From NCBI GenBank assembly GCA_021613335.1, contig JAJTWR010000032.1, positions 923,501-987,500 of the forward strand: a stretch of DNA of 64,000 bases. Reading direction: 5' to 3'. The stretch comes from Whitmania pigra (lineage: Eukaryota; Annelida; Clitellata; Hirudinida; Haemopidae). Both the position numbers and the translations under genes were made by a program. Below the pieces are notes generated by a model. The model saw only the letters and a program-made list of their open reading frames with translations. It searched no databases and was not told the origin of the DNA. Shown piece by piece: positions 1 through 12,412 of this stretch (the stretch's first letter is position 1; each line of letters opens with the position of its first letter).

Positions 1-439
1 ATCTTTGTCTTTATATTTTAATAAGTTTTAGCAACTTCATATCATTATATTATTTTATAACTTTGGCTTTCCAATTAAATCATCTAGATAAGACTAAAGG
101 TGAAAAGGGTGACCCAGAAAAAGCCTCGAACCAGCACTTTTTTTTCTCTCGGCTTCCTTGATCACAACCCAAAAAAATTATATGACGAGATATATTTTGC
201 TTAACTGCTCAATTACGTGCACGCTGTATATAGTAGTAGTCTTCCTTAGAAAGAATAGAGTCGTCAATAGACATAGCTTGCATATTCGCGTAATCGCTTG
301 AATTTATTTCTCTCAATCATGCAAACAATCGTATTTTAACCGTGATCAGTTGAAATAAATAATAAATAAAAATAAATTTTGATAATTGTTCTTATGCTTC
401 TTTCTCCAAGTTTCAAAGTTTAAATCGTTAAAATACAGA
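1..439 (+). promoter_or_regulatory. Upstream region of lectin gene 1
   Basis: No coding sequence is visible. This AT-rich stretch precedes the start codon at 440 and probably holds the promoter and 5' UTR. A TATA-like string, TATATAG, lies near 226-232, about 210 bases before the ATG. That is a weak match and could be chance in such AT-rich DNA. Confidence 0.3.
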
Positions 440-2994
440 ATGAGACTGTTAAGCGTTATGAGAATGGTGTTAAGTGTATCCCTGATATATCAGTCATCAC
501 ATGAAACGTACTTTCAAATTCAAAAGGGAACATATTCGAAAATTCAGTTGTGTAAAAACAGCACTCCAGTTTATGAAACTTCGACTAGATCTATCATTGA
601 ATGCTTTTCATTCTGTCAAATTCTTCTTAGGGACAAGTGCAGGAGTTTCAAGTATATCTTGGCAGAGAGAAAATGTTCTGTTTATCAAGATGTCATTCGG
701 TATGATTACATTAGCTTTCCCAGTAAAGAATGCATGGGTTACCAATCAATAACGGGTTAGTTTTAAATCTTAATAATTTTCAAAAATGTCTTTATTTTAA
801 GTAGTTATTCGTGTTCATTACATCATGTAAGCAAGAGTTCTGTTTATTCCAACATTACTAAAAAAAACCTCAATTTACGAAATGTATTCAAATATTTATT
901 TTTTTGAGGTAAAAAAAGATCTTCAATCGTTTTGTTTTTCGACACAAGTTCACGTTAAGCCCTTAGGCATGACAAAGTATTTTTAGTGATATAAATAAGA
1001 TCATAAATGCAGTGTTGTAAAAATTACCTCATTTCGGTAATTAGTTACAAGTAAAAGTAATAGCTCAAAAAGCTACTTAAGTATAAGTAAGAGTATTGTC
1101 TCAAAAAGTTACTCAATTAAAAGTAAAAAGTTACAGCATCCAAAAGTTACTTTTAAGTAAAAATTACAAGTAACTTTCATGCCGCCATTATTGTGATCAT
1201 ACACCATTCCGTATTATTTAAAAGGAATTGTTTCTATTAACGTTAAAACAATTATTGGTATTAACTGCTAGTATTAACAGTCATTAAGTGATAACATTTG
1301 AACTAATGCATTCTTTTGGTGTTTTTATTATTATTTATTACAATCACAAGCATTTGTTAATTTTGTCCTCGAATAGTTTGTCACTCATTATGGTCCTTCG
1401 GCTGTTCATACCAGCAGAGCTGAATAAGCGTTAAACAGCTGCACTAGCTGGCAGAGGAGCGTTCAACTGGATAAATAATGTTCATGTCATCTGATCGGTC
1501 TTGAAGATACTGCATCAGAATATCACTTGACCTTGTGCAATTGAAGAAATTGTCTTCAACACTGTCAGCATCAGATGAATGAGATGCTTTCAGCTCGTCC
1601 ACCATTGCTCATTAGAAGATGCTACTCTGGCTACCAGTTTCTCATGAAGCTTGACAACCGTTGGCAACAGATATCCCATATTCCTTAACTTCTGTTGGAT
1701 GCATGCGTTCCACGTGCTTCTTCAAGTTAGATGAAGAACCTTCATATGCTGAACATATAGTTTTTTTTTGTTGGCAGAGTAGGCATGCATATCTATATGA
1801 TTTTCCTTTGATTGAAATCTGAACATTTTGTTCAAATACGGCCACGGACTATCTTCACCCTTGTTTCTCTTATCTTTGCTAACGACAATCAAACTGGCTT
1901 CAAATGAATCCATACTAGGATATATTAAATCTTATATTATTATATGTATACAATATTATATATTAAAAAAGCTTCGGTATGACTAATCAACAATTTCCGA
2001 TTTAACAAAAACGACCGGCGATAACAACAATAACAAATGAGCGATGATGGGAAAGAAGAAGGTTTTCGAACAAACCAAAGAATAACAATCTAGAATTTTA
2101 ATTTTAAATTAGTTTATTTTATTTTAAAATTTTATTTATGTTACTTTGTAACGTCTTGTGCAAAAAAGGTAACGAATTAAAAGTATGGCCGAAAATAGTA
2201 ATTTGTTACAAGTAAAAGTAACAAAAATTTTTTGTAACTGTTACAAGTAAAAATTACCAAAAAATGTAATTAATTACAGTAACGAATTACATGTAATTCG
2301 ATACTGCACAACACTGCATAAATGAATCAGTTAAAGTAAAAAAAAAATTAAGTGACACAGGTTACCTTGAGTCAGTTAAATAAAATGATTAATATTAATG
2401 CATAGCTCATTTATCAACAGATTGTCCAAAAGGATTTAGATATTTAGTTGAAGGCAACAAGTGTATCAAAACGCTTATTGGCAACTGGAATTGGTCCATG
2501 GCCAGAACAGCATGCAATGCACTGAATCCTAGCTGTCATCCTGTTATTTTGAATCTCAAGAATGATGCACAACTATTTTTTCTTTACATCCAAGCAGAGA
2601 GTAATGCATTATAATTTGTATTCATTATTTTTACATTTTATTTTGCAATTCCTAAATGAACATTTTAAACAAACACACAATAGCTAATCAAATAAGTCGC
2701 CAAAATATCTTGGCAGTTTTACCAAATTGCCCGCATCCAAAAAAACCAGGCTTGAATCTTTTTTGGACATCCGGAATCAATTCCTACTTTAATGGGCAGC
2801 GGCAGCCATTCCTATGGAATACTTTTCCAGGTGTCACACTGCCATTGAAATCCACAACTCCTTGGAGATCTGGACAGCCAGATTCTCCTGCAGATGGCTC
2901 AAGTTATTGTGTGGATTTAGTTTACAACATCGGATTAGATGACACCTATTGCTCTCGATTGGTGTGCGTCATTTGCGAAGTGGACTTGATTTGA
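440..2994 (+). CDS. Secreted C-type lectin with N-terminal PAN/apple-like module (lectin gene 1, three exons)
   Basis: Exons are 440-755, 2421-2600 and 2684-2994, with GT-AG junctions all in phase 1; the protein is 268 residues. The ATG at 440 is preferred to the in-frame one at 386 because it begins directly with a hydrophobic signal peptide (MRLLSVMRMVLSVSLIYQ). Residues ~30-105 form a six-cysteine module (patterns such as CFSFC and CRSFKY) resembling PAN/apple domains. Residues ~106-268 form a C-type lectin fold with GNWNWSMAR, FWTSGI, TPW and CVICE landmarks. The sugar-specificity triplet is QPD (230-232), which in known C-type lectins favours galactose. The usual WND triplet is replaced by a GLDD string, so calcium-dependent binding is uncertain. 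Intron 1 (1665 bp) is mostly a hAT transposon. The likely product is a secreted sugar-binding protein of mucus or immune type. The fold is well supported; the ligand is inferred. Confidence 0.85.
1010..2316 (-). mobile_element. Internally deleted hAT transposon in intron 1 of lectin gene 1
   Basis: The element is bounded by inverted CAGTGTTGT ends (1010-1018 and 2308-2316) and by a perfect 8-bp target duplication, CATAAATG, at 1002-1009 and 2317-2324. On the minus strand a BED-type zinc finger is visible (1642-1913), with CxxC then SNLKKHVERMH, but the start MDSFEASLIVV is in a different frame from the finger, so it is frameshifted. Toward 1350-1400 a hAT C-terminal piece (MSDKLFEDKIN) is recognisable. 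The catalytic middle is absent. The subterminal regions are full of repeated TTACAAGTAAAAGT-like strings, typical of transposase-binding subterminal repeats. It is a non-autonomous derivative. Confidence 0.88.
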
Positions 2995-3017
2995 GAATTT
3001 TAACTCAATTCGAATGG

Positions 3018-3023
3018 AATAAA
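3018..3023 (+). promoter_or_regulatory. Poly(A) signal of lectin gene 1
   Basis: AATAAA lies 24 bases after the TGA stop of lectin gene 1, in a suitable place to direct 3' end formation. Confidence 0.6.
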
Positions 3024-3949
3024 ACTTTCTATTTATTAATTTAACAATTGTTGTTGAAACTTTTTTGAAGTTGAAACTTTGTTTTAGAAACAGATTGCTG
3101 TAATGACTGTAATCGAGTCAATAAGTTTAAATCGGCTATGCTCTTGCCAAAATTAAAATAACCTGTATTTTATACCTGATTTATGAATTAAACCTATTTT
3201 ATCTATCAATTAATTTGTATAAAGGTTGTTTGGTCACAATTTTGTTTATTTCTTGGATAAAATTAATGCAGACAAAATGTTTTGTTCAGAGGGGTACCCC
3301 GATTAAAAAAAATCATTATTTCTGGTTGTGTTTTGTTGAAATTATGCCTTTACTATTAAATCCAATTAGAAATTCATAAGCTTTCCAGTTTTAAGAAAAT
3401 ATATTTTCTTTAATTGTTTACAGTGTCGTATTGTCTGAATCATTGATTTCTTATTTAAACATCATCACAAACGAAACTTTTTCAGGGAGAGGACACGTCT
3501 TTTGCACAGTATATCTCTCTAATCTAAAAGATTATATGTGGTTTTGTTGAAAAACATTCAAACATTGAGTTTTTTTTAACTTTGAATGTTTTTTGTGAAT
3601 AAACATAACGAATAAGGATTAAAGTCTAATTTTTTGAATTTTGGGTTTATCCGAAGGACGCTAAAAGTTACCACAATAATGCCGAAAGTGCTACACAAAT
3701 ACACTAATAATTGAAATTATCATTATTTCTATTATTATTATTATTATTATTATTATTATCATTATTAATACTAATAATAATTTTTTTATTTTTAATACTT
3801 CATAGGAACTTTAAAATTACGTTATTTTTACTTTTTTTTTGGGAAACATTCGTGGGAAAGCAACGACGAGCGAAAATGAAACAAAAGAAATATAACAGTA
3901 AAGCAAATCATCGATTTTCTCGAATCCCAGTCAACAACAATTAAAAATC
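3024..3949. other. Gene-free AT-rich stretch
   Basis: I see no gene here. It contains a (TTA)n microsatellite near 3719-3766 and runs of T and A. The open frame over 3711-3944 is produced by the microsatellite. Confidence 0.5.
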
Positions 3950-4503
3950 GATTGAAGTCAGCACGCGAAACTAAAATTTTAAGACGTGAAAAAGTACCAG
4001 CTGACCTCTCTTCGGGAAGCGAGTTCCAGATTTTTATAAAACGATTAATAAATGAGAATTTTTGTGGCGTCGATTCTGCACATGTCTGATTGTAGTTTTA
4101 AGATATGACCACGTGTTTATAAGAAAATTTATTGCAATTCAAAAGGTTTTGGCAAATCCGTGCAAAATTTTGAAATTTTAATCTAAAATAATGCGTCGTC
4201 GTTGAAGAGTCCGAGGAGTTTGAGACGGATGAGATAGTGGTGGATTCGAATGGATTTGGTAAATCTTCTCTGCACGTATTCGATATGATATAAGTGTGGA
4301 TTTGGAAAAAGACGGACTATATTCATGTGCATGCGTAGAACGTGTGAAGGATTGTTGTAGTTATTGCTTGATATAAAAAAAACAGAGAATATTTTTGGAA
4401 GAGAATTGAAATCATATGAAAACATGAAAAGAGCAATTTGTAAATTACGAATTTGTGATATATTGAACAGACTTTGAATAGACAGAATTTTGGCAACATT
4501 CAT
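3950..4503 (-). mobile_element. 3' end fragment of a non-LTR retrotransposon
   Basis: On the minus strand, 4183-4503 reads as the C-terminal tail of a LINE ORF2 (strings such as IRNLQIALFMFSYDFNSLP and NPSHVLRMHMN). It resembles the tail of the intact element at 33588-36545 in its order of motifs (LQ...LF.Y....LP..F...F....H...R). The sequence down to ~3950 is probably its 3' remainder. Endonuclease and reverse transcriptase are missing, so this is a 5'-truncated, old insertion. Confidence 0.6.
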
Positions 4504-4741
4504 TTCAATAACAAGAACTAATACCCCTTTCCAATAAATCGATTTCTTTAGTAGCTTTTCATAGACCCAATTTGCACAATCATAAAACTATGAACCAATT
4601 ATTTGGTGCAGTTATAAATTATTCAATGTTTGAAATTTATTTGTTTATTTATTTGAAATGACAAAATTGTGAAATGCATGGAACATTTACGCTTGAAATA
4701 TTCGCTAGGTCGCTACAAGATGCAATCAGAATTACAGACAG

Positions 4742-6215
4742 GACGGAAACCATAAGGACACTCTACTATTTCGTAATAACTCGATAAAGAAAAATTTGAT
4801 TGTGAGAAATTTTTTATATGTTATGTATTTATATGATTAACTCTTAAATTTTCATCAAAATATGATCGTGCATTAATTTTAAAATTCCAAAAATGTGATT
4901 ACCAAATAACCATAAAAGACACTTGCAAAAATTATCGAAAAATGACTAAAAACTTTGTGAAAAAACAGGGAAAAAGTTTATTAATATGAAATAATGTTTC
5001 CTTTATTTTCAATAACTTTAAAACACCTGTTGTCCATTCATTTTAATAGAGTTTTTACAAATTTTCTCTCCAGTTCTTTCCAGGCACTCCTAATGGCGTT
5101 TTCCGGGTCAGATTTTGAAAAAAACTGCCTTCCATTTTTGTAAACAAGTCTTGACAACATTCCCCAGACATTTTCTATAAGATTTAAGTCCGGGGACAAG
5201 CTGGCCAACTCATAACTTTCAAATTACTTCTCTGGAAATATGTCAATTTGGAAGTGTGGATCGGGACATTATCTTGCTGGAAAATAAAATTTCCTCCATA
5301 AGGTGACCAGCCCTAGCAGCCCGGCGTCAAAACAGCCCCGTCAAAATTGCTCCGATCCTGCTCCATGATTTCGACTAAAAAATGTTTCTTTTTCTAATCT
5401 GAAGTTGTGCCAGTAGAACTGATGACCATCAGGTCCATCCAGGTTAAATTTCTTCTGATCTGAAAAAATAATATTGTCCCAACCATCTCTATTGGAGAGC
5501 ATGGTTTTGGCCCATTACACTCCTGCCAACTTGTGATGGTTTTTAAAAGCTGGTATCTTTAATCATTATTTCATATGATAAAATACCACTATATCTCAAA
5601 TAACTTAACACTGTACTTTTACAAATTCTTAAATCAAGTTCATTTCTAATTTATTTGCTGAAAATTTACCTGAAGAAGCCTTTCTTACCAGGAGTGTCTG
5701 CTGACAAATCGTCAGTTTTTTTTTCCATGATCATTTTTCACCATATTCCTCAGGAGTCTTTACGTAGTTCCAGATGACTGTCTTGGATCGCTTAAGCGTT
5801 TTGGCAATTTCCCTGATCAAATAATTTGCTTGTCTGAAGGCCTCAATCTTTCCCTTGTCCTTGTCAGACAACATTTTCTCTCTACCCATTTATAAAATAG
5901 TAATTTTATAAACTTCACATCAATTTTTAACTTTTTTTGGGTTTATATATCAATAATAATAATAATATTTGCATAAAGTGCATTTTGGTTGCGTAACTAT
6001 AACAAATTTCAAGTTTTATTGGATGTCCTTAACGTTTTCAAACGACCATAAAATGCTATTTTGCATATTTTACAAGATTTACTCGTTAAATTTCTTTGAA
6101 ATTTTGCAGGATGTTTTGTCTACCACAAAGAGATATTATTTAAAAATTTCTGTAATATTGAACTTATATTTAACGAGTTATCACAAAAATATGGGATTTC
6201 CTCGAGGTTTCCGTC
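4742..6215 (-). mobile_element. Decayed Tc1/mariner-type transposon
   Basis: The minus strand carries broken pieces of a Tc1-like transposase in correct order: an N-terminal helix-turn-helix beginning near 5891 (MGREKMLSDKDKGKIEAFRQ, IREIAKTLKRSK), then a WDNIIFSDQKKFNLDGPDG region, then NVPIHTSK and SPDLNLIENVWG, which correspond to the second and third catalytic blocks. Frameshifts and stops are frequent. Terminal inverted repeats are visible: GACGGAAACC at 4742-4751 faces GGTTTCCGTC at 6206-6215, and about 40 bases inward on each side are related (both contain CGAGTTAT). The stretch between the second and third catalytic blocks is partly replaced by a GC-rich phrase repeat at 5309-5350. 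A 3' copy of the same family lies at 41540-41860. Confidence 0.75.
5309..5350 (-). repeat. Short copy of the GC-rich phrase repeat inside the Tc1-type element
   Basis: On the minus strand this reads TTGACGGGGCTGTTTTGACG followed by CCGGGCTG, matching the repeated phrases at 12413-12600 and 40480-40525. It lies where the transposase should encode the segment before the NVPIHTSK block, so it appears to replace that coding sequence. Confidence 0.6.
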
Positions 6216-6381
6216 AATTTAAATATAAGGTAACAGGAATGAATGTAACGCTGGAAAAGATAACAAAACTAATAATCAATGTCATGATGTTATTATTATA
6301 AAATGTCTCCAAATTAAAATTTACCTGCATCTACATATTATTCAAAATGCAAAATATCCTTATAAGTGGCATGTCAATTTA

Positions 6382-6825
6382 ACAGATAATGCTAATTTTA
6401 ACAGAACATGAGTAATTATCCAAGTCCCTTACATAGGATTAATGAATGCATAAAACATTTCCATCTGGAAAAGAATTTGGTTCGCCAAATCCCCATGGAG
6501 TTGTAGGTTTCAACAGGAAAAAAAAACCGGAAATAGATTCCACTGGAATGGTTGGTGTACACCATTAATATAAGGGATGATGCCTGTTGTCCAATTAGTT
6601 ACATATCGAAGGATGTTACACACTTATGCAAAACTGGAATTATAATTATACGACATATAATAATGCTTTTGTTAATTTGATTTCATTTTTAAACAAATGA
6701 AACAAATCTATTGGATGATGATGCCAGTTATTGCATTGAGTTTTGGCCTCAGGCCAATTCAAAGTTCCAACCTTCATTTGGACGCACTTGTTAACTTTGA
6801 TTAAATATCTGAATCCACGTGGAAA
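6382..6825 (-). pseudogene. Third lectin copy, degraded
   Basis: Two exon remnants are readable on the minus strand. Near 6705-6825 a C-type lectin exon 2 reads FPRGFRYLIKVNKCVQMKVG then LNWPEAKTQCNN, with the expected first cysteine changed to F. Near 6382-6580 exon 3 is split over several frames, with GVHQPFQWN, then a GEPNS-type sugar motif, then RDLDNYSCSVKISIIC. Frameshifts, including one at a homopolymer near 6520, and the lost cysteine mark it as a pseudogene. Its EPN-type motif groups it with lectin gene 2 rather than gene 1. Confidence 0.7.
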
Positions 6826-7652
6826 ATTTGTTTAATTCTTTGTTATGACATTTAATTATTATAAAATATTTATACTGAAACTACTACTGTAACTCCATTA
6901 GAAAGAATAATGAGTCATTGTCAATGACTTATAAATAAATAAATAAATTCTCTAACAATTCTAAGGTCACTAAGTGAAAAATGCAATAAATTTCAGAATG
7001 AAGCATATTTAATTTGTTGTACTTAGCAAACAAAAAGTCAACTTTTATGACTTTTGCTATTGTAATTAATTTATTTGACGAGCAACATTTTTTGCAGTAA
7101 TTAAAAAATAAGGCAGTTTCTCAAACCTCTGCCTCAGTATAAAATACACTGCAAAATTTTAATTGCTTCCAAATTTAAAAGTATGAAGCAGAAAAATGTG
7201 AAATCCTATTTAATGCATAAACTTAAAAAACACTTAAAATATATTATAGAATGACGATCGCTTCATTAGACAAATCTCGGCAATGTTGTTATGTAAAATA
7301 AACATCAAAACACGTTCATGCACATTCAGATTTATTAACGACATCACAAACGTAATGAAATTCCAAGCACAGGACAATTTATTGCCTCCTTATCATAAAC
7401 GTTTGTTAATATACCAGTTTGTCACTTTCGCATTAAAATATGCCCAGATTATCATGAAATCAAACTGTTCATCAAAACATTAAGCAGTAATTTATTAGGA
7501 TCTTCGACTTTTTTTCTACTCTCACAACTTGTGTGATGCAATAATAACATTAATCAGTTGATATGGTTCCATAGGCATAGCGTCATTATTTGATTACAAA
7601 CCACATTGCGGTCATAGAACAACATGACATAATATTTATAAAATATAAAAGA

Positions 7653-8949
7653 TTATCCATCAAACCCCATATCATATTCACAAATAACGCAACTCATCTT
7701 GGAACAAAAGCAATCATCCAAGCCCTTCATATAAAGCATTTGCACGCAATACGTAGAGTCAAAGAAGAGAGAATTCGGTTCACCGGGCATCCATGGTGTT
7801 GCATTCTTAAACTGTCGACTGATACCTGGTAAGGGATTCCATTGAAACGGTTCCCGCAGGTTATTGTCGAAGTAACTGATGCCAGATGTCCAGAACGGAC
7901 AAGAACTCCCGGCTCTTTGACAAGGACGAAAAGCTAAAAAATTGAATTTTTGATGACGTGGCATTTTAATTTGATATTCAATTATATTGAAAGATAGTTG
8001 AAGAACTACAAAATTTTAATTAGATTATAAAAAAATAACCAGCCTTACCAGTTGTTTCCAAGTAAAGATAGACCAACGATGCATCAAGACTGCTGTCTAC
8101 AATGACAGGGTGAGATCTAACAGGCAAGTTGTTGCATTTATTCCTGGCATCAGACCAATTCCAATTACCAACCATTAACTGGATGCACTTGTTAATTTCC
8201 ATTAAATAGTGATATGCGTTTGGGCAATCTGTCAGTGTGAGTGTAATATATTCAAAAATACATCTTTAATTAAATTACCTATTGCATTATATTCTATATG
8301 ACCAGTAATCATTTACAGAATTAAAACGACTGACATCGACAATTAATTTAACCTTAATAACATTCACAAAATCAGGTTATGATGGATTAAAGTCATATTA
8401 AATCTATTTTTTTTAGCAACTTTTATTGGCCTTCGTATTCTTAAAAAAATTATTTGCTGACTCTTAAAACGAACATTTTGAGGAGTTATTCGATAATTTT
8501 AGACAAAGGCTAAATGATTAAATTATGGCACTTTTTAATGTTTATAAATTTTCCAAGATGTTTTAAATGCATTTTAATTTAATTAACTTTAGACTTTATT
8601 CATTTTTTTCTTCTTTTAACTAACCCGGGAACATTTGATATCCAACACAACCTCCATCTTCAGATTTACTGAAATCGTAGCGAATAACATCCTTGTAAAT
8701 TGAACAGAGAGTCTTGTCTCTTTGATATTTGAAACTCTTGCAATTGTTTTCAAGCAAAATTTGACAGAATTTGAAACATTCAATTGAGGATCTGGCTAAC
8801 ATTTCCAAACTTGGAGTGCTATTTTTGCATAAAGTATTATTTGAATAAGTTTCCCTTTGAAGAAGAAAGGTTATTTCTCTTGATGACTTGCACAATAATG
8901 TCGTAAGATGCAACAACAAAACACTATACAAAGCGCACAAATATCTCAT
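7653..8949 (-). CDS. Secreted C-type lectin with N-terminal PAN/apple-like module (lectin gene 2, three exons)
   Basis: Exons on the minus strand are 8949-8625, 8228-8049 and 7933-7653, all joined in phase 1 by GT-AG introns; exon 2 is exactly as long (180 bp) as in lectin gene 1. The 261-residue protein starts with a signal peptide (MRYLCALYSVLLLHLTTLLC), followed by the cysteine module (CFKFC, CKSFKY, CVGYQ; ~30-108) and the lectin domain (~109-261: VGNWNWSDAR, CPFWTSGI, CVICE). The sugar triplet is EPN (220-222), the mannose-type motif, unlike QPD in the paralogue. The two genes are convergent, about 4.7 kb apart, with transposons and a dead copy between them. No stop or frameshift is seen, so the gene should be functional; its ligand is inferred only from the motif. 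Confidence 0.85.
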
Positions 8950-9190
8950 TATAGTCGCTTGTATGGATGAAAATATTTTTAAAATGATTAAATTAATTTA
9001 TTAATTAACTTTTTAATTTTTACATCAACAAAGTGATTACTTTTATCTTCAGCTTCGACCTTTTGTATTTTAAATGGAAACAAACCTCATGTGATTGGTT
9101 ACCTGGCGACGAAATAACAATAAACAAATGGATATCATCCATTATTTTTATTATTATTATTATAATTAGATCATATACTTTTATAATTAG

Positions 9191-9558
<368 letters not shown>

Positions 9559-9754
9559 GTAAATTTAAGATAAATATTATACACCAGAAAAATTTTTCCC
9601 ACATTTAATTTTTGAATATCTTGCTTCTAGGGGCACATTTCTTTAATCAGCTGGTTTATTATTGATGTAATCTTTTATTAACAAGGACAAACCAGCCAAT
9701 TCTATCCAACCCTTGCGTCAAACGTTTAGTAAGCATGAATTAGAACATTAAATT

Positions 9755-9903
9755 TGCATCAAGTATATTGTCCAGAAGAACAGAATGAGATCGAGAATGT
9801 AAGTTGTTGCACTGAGTCCTAGCCTTAGACCATTTCCAAGATCCAATCTTCATTTGGAAGCATTTGTTTCCATCGATTAAATATCTGAATCTACTTGGAC
9901 AAT
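9755..9903 (-). pseudogene. Fourth lectin copy, exon 2 remnant
   Basis: After an acceptor-like ACAG at 9904-9907, the minus strand reads a lectin exon 2 beginning DCPSRFRYLIDGNKC and continuing with QMKIGSWKWSKARTQCNNL. It reaches a stop after DANLMF, before the expected donor site, so the exon is truncated. A possible exon 1 remnant lies near 10355, where the minus strand encodes a signal-like MSQLSFLVILLVLHYQIAEE followed by stops. No exon 3 was found. Confidence 0.65.
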
Positions 9904-10359
9904 CTGTAGTTATATTACATAAAAATAAATTTATATTTTGTTAGAGGTTTTATAAAAGCAGATTTTAGAAATTTAAATAAAAGTATCTAATTTGAAATCA
10001 AGTGAATTTACCTAAATTAAAATCAAGTAAAAGTATACAATTGAAAATAAATGGTTCCAAACGCATCGACCTTGCACTCCAACGATCCATTATGTCGTGA
10101 AATAACCTCGCAAGATTAATGAATCATTAATGACAAAATCAAGGAACATGTCAACAGCATCGCAAACTTAATGGCTTAGAAACCAATACAATCTTAATGA
10201 CATATTTAATGTATTTTTCGTAGCAACCAAACATGTTTTTCTGACCATTTACCATTATCATTACTTTTTTTATCAATTTATCCATGGAATATCATTTCCT
10301 CAGCTATCTGATAGTGCAGCACAAGCAGAATCACGAGAAAACTTAATTGCGACATTGAA

Positions 10360-11080
10360 TGAGGAATGAGGTGCACTGAAAATGGATTTCATATTTTATA
10401 TCCTGATGTGTCGGAAAGTATCGGACCTCAAATGTGCTTTCATTTTTTTCTTTCTGATGATTAAACGTAGCCTGTCGATATGTCATTTAATGCTTTACTA
10501 TTCCAAGTTGACAAAAATATTGCAGTTTACAGTATCATCGTAACCCTGACGAACATTAATTAATTTTTGTAGGTAAGTTTAATATTGGTTATGTTTATTA
10601 TTGTTAGAATATTTCTAAGCTATTTTGTGGCAAATAGTTAAGGTTATAACGTCTCATATCTCATCTCAGAAGAACCCCACACATTTCTGAAGATCTAACT
10701 CAATATCCCTGTTTAGCGAATAATCATCTTTACGCAATAACTGGCGGAAGGGACACAGGATGCAATACCATACATTTCATTAATTACTGAATAAATCTAA
10801 CAATAAATACGACGTTTGAGCATTACGGAATTTCTTCATAAAAATCATAATACAAAAAAACTGTTTTCCTATATTTTCGTTTTTATTAAGTAAAACTGAA
10901 ACAAGGCCAAACAAAAATTGTTTGCATCAATCGGATATTTTTGAATTAATAATTATTTCTGCAACAAATTTCAATAATAAAATTAATAAATTTAAGCGTG
11001 GAACACGCTTTAATCAAATACTTATTTAATTGATGTTACTTACTAATAAATGTTAAAGTTATTCAATTTTTAACTCTTGT
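10360..11080. other. Gene-free AT-rich stretch
   Basis: I see no gene, RNA or clear repeat in this stretch. It lies between the last lectin remnant and the 3' end of the small secreted-protein gene. Confidence 0.4.
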
Positions 11081-11086
11081 TTTATT
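11081..11086 (-). promoter_or_regulatory. Poly(A) signal of the small secreted-protein gene
   Basis: On the minus strand AATAAA follows the stop codon at 11161 by about 75 bases. Confidence 0.5.
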
Positions 11087-11160
11087 GATCAAGTATCTTT
11101 GCAGCAATAGGAAACCTTTTTATCTAACATCTCCAAATTTTAGCACTGGATTCCACCAGT

Positions 11161-11487
11161 TCAAAGAACAACTGCATTCGGAATCTCTTCCACAAGAGAT
11201 TTTGCAAAATCTTTCGATGGTCTGGCTCCGAGAACACCTGGAAACTTTTTGAGCTGTTCGGCAGAAGGTGTTTCGATGATGTAGAAGATTATTTTCCAGA
11301 ATTCGACGGTGTCCCTCATTTTGTCCAATTTACTGATGATTTTCCTGTAGAGTTTTATGGCGGGTAGGAGTTTGCTGAGCAGTTTTGTAACGCACTTGCC
11401 CTCATCTTCTTCATGTTGTATGTTTCTAGAGGCAGCAAAATTTAAGAAAAAGAGAAGAAAAAAAATCATGAACAGAATTTTAGACAT
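11161..11487 (-). CDS. Small secreted protein, single exon
   Basis: An uninterrupted 108-residue frame starts with a strong signal peptide (MSKILFMIFFLLFFLNFAAS, cleavage likely after ~AAS) and continues as a lysine- and leucine-rich mature chain with one cysteine, a predicted mostly helical middle and a conserved-looking VLGARPSKDFAKSLVEEI end. An AATAAA signal lies 75 bases past the stop (11081-11086), and a TATA-like ATAAATA lies ~70 bases before the ATG. It is uninterrupted and more GC-rich than its surroundings. I do not recognise the family; a secreted peptide or salivary or mucus protein is possible but not shown. It could also be the last exon of a longer gene. Confidence 0.55.
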   Translation of the reverse strand: MSKILFMIFFLLFFLNFAASRNIQHEEDEGKCVTKLLSKLLPAIKLYRKIISKLDKMRDTVEFWKIIFYIIETPSAEQLKKFPGVLGARPSKDFAKSLVEEIPNAVVL

Positions 11488-11559
11488 TTTCTTTTGGCCT
11501 TGGATGAGAATAAAATCGCAATTAAACTCGAATTCTTTTTTTGCGATGGTTTAAGTAGG

Positions 11560-12220
11560 TATTTATGTGAATATTTTCAGTTTAAATTCAATATGTGCAA
11601 ATTATAAAACTTGTTTTCAAGAACGTTTTAATTGATTTTCTTGGTTTTTGACATAAACAGATTATTAAATGCGACGAGCGACAAATTGAATAAATTCGAA
11701 ATTAAAATTCCTTAATCACATCTGCGAGTTTAATGAGTTCATATTTTATTGACAACTGGATGATGGAGTGTTATTGTGAATGAAACATTAGTAATAGTAA
11801 TACTAATAATAACTTTAAGAGCTTCAATAATAGGTAATATTACAATTTTCAAAATTTATCCTAAAATACTGTAAACTAAATTGTTCTTCTCAATTATTTT
11901 AATCAAATGCTCAATTATTGAAAATTATCAAAAATACTTTAGATATTGTAATAGTTGATCTAATAAATACATTAATTCAGTAGTTTTTTTCCATATCTTA
12001 ACAAAATTCCGATTTTATCAAGTATTGATCATCATCGATGTTTGCAGATCCAACTTTAATATATTCCTATAATCTCCCAATTTTATGTTTCAACATGAAA
12101 TCCCCTTCAATTCATTGACTTCAAATTGTGCGTTTAATTTAAGTATAAATTAGCTTTAACACCTACATAGTATTAAATTATGTAGACTATGATTTTTGGA
12201 ATTAGTTATGTTAATTATTA

Positions 12221-12260
<40 letters not shown>

Positions 12261-12412
12261 GCTATTATATATATATATAAATTATTCATTTTAAATCCAA
12301 GAGATTTTTGTTGATCGAAAGGGACAGTGAAAGTATTTCTATCTAGTTAAAAAAAAACCACTGAGTTTAAAATTGTTAAAATAAAAATTCCAGTCATTTC
12401 TTTATTTTTCCA
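11560..12412. other. Gene-free stretch with a (TA)n tract
   Basis: I see no gene. It contains an (AT)n microsatellite at about 12222-12280, split by TTTGCTATT. Confidence 0.5.
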
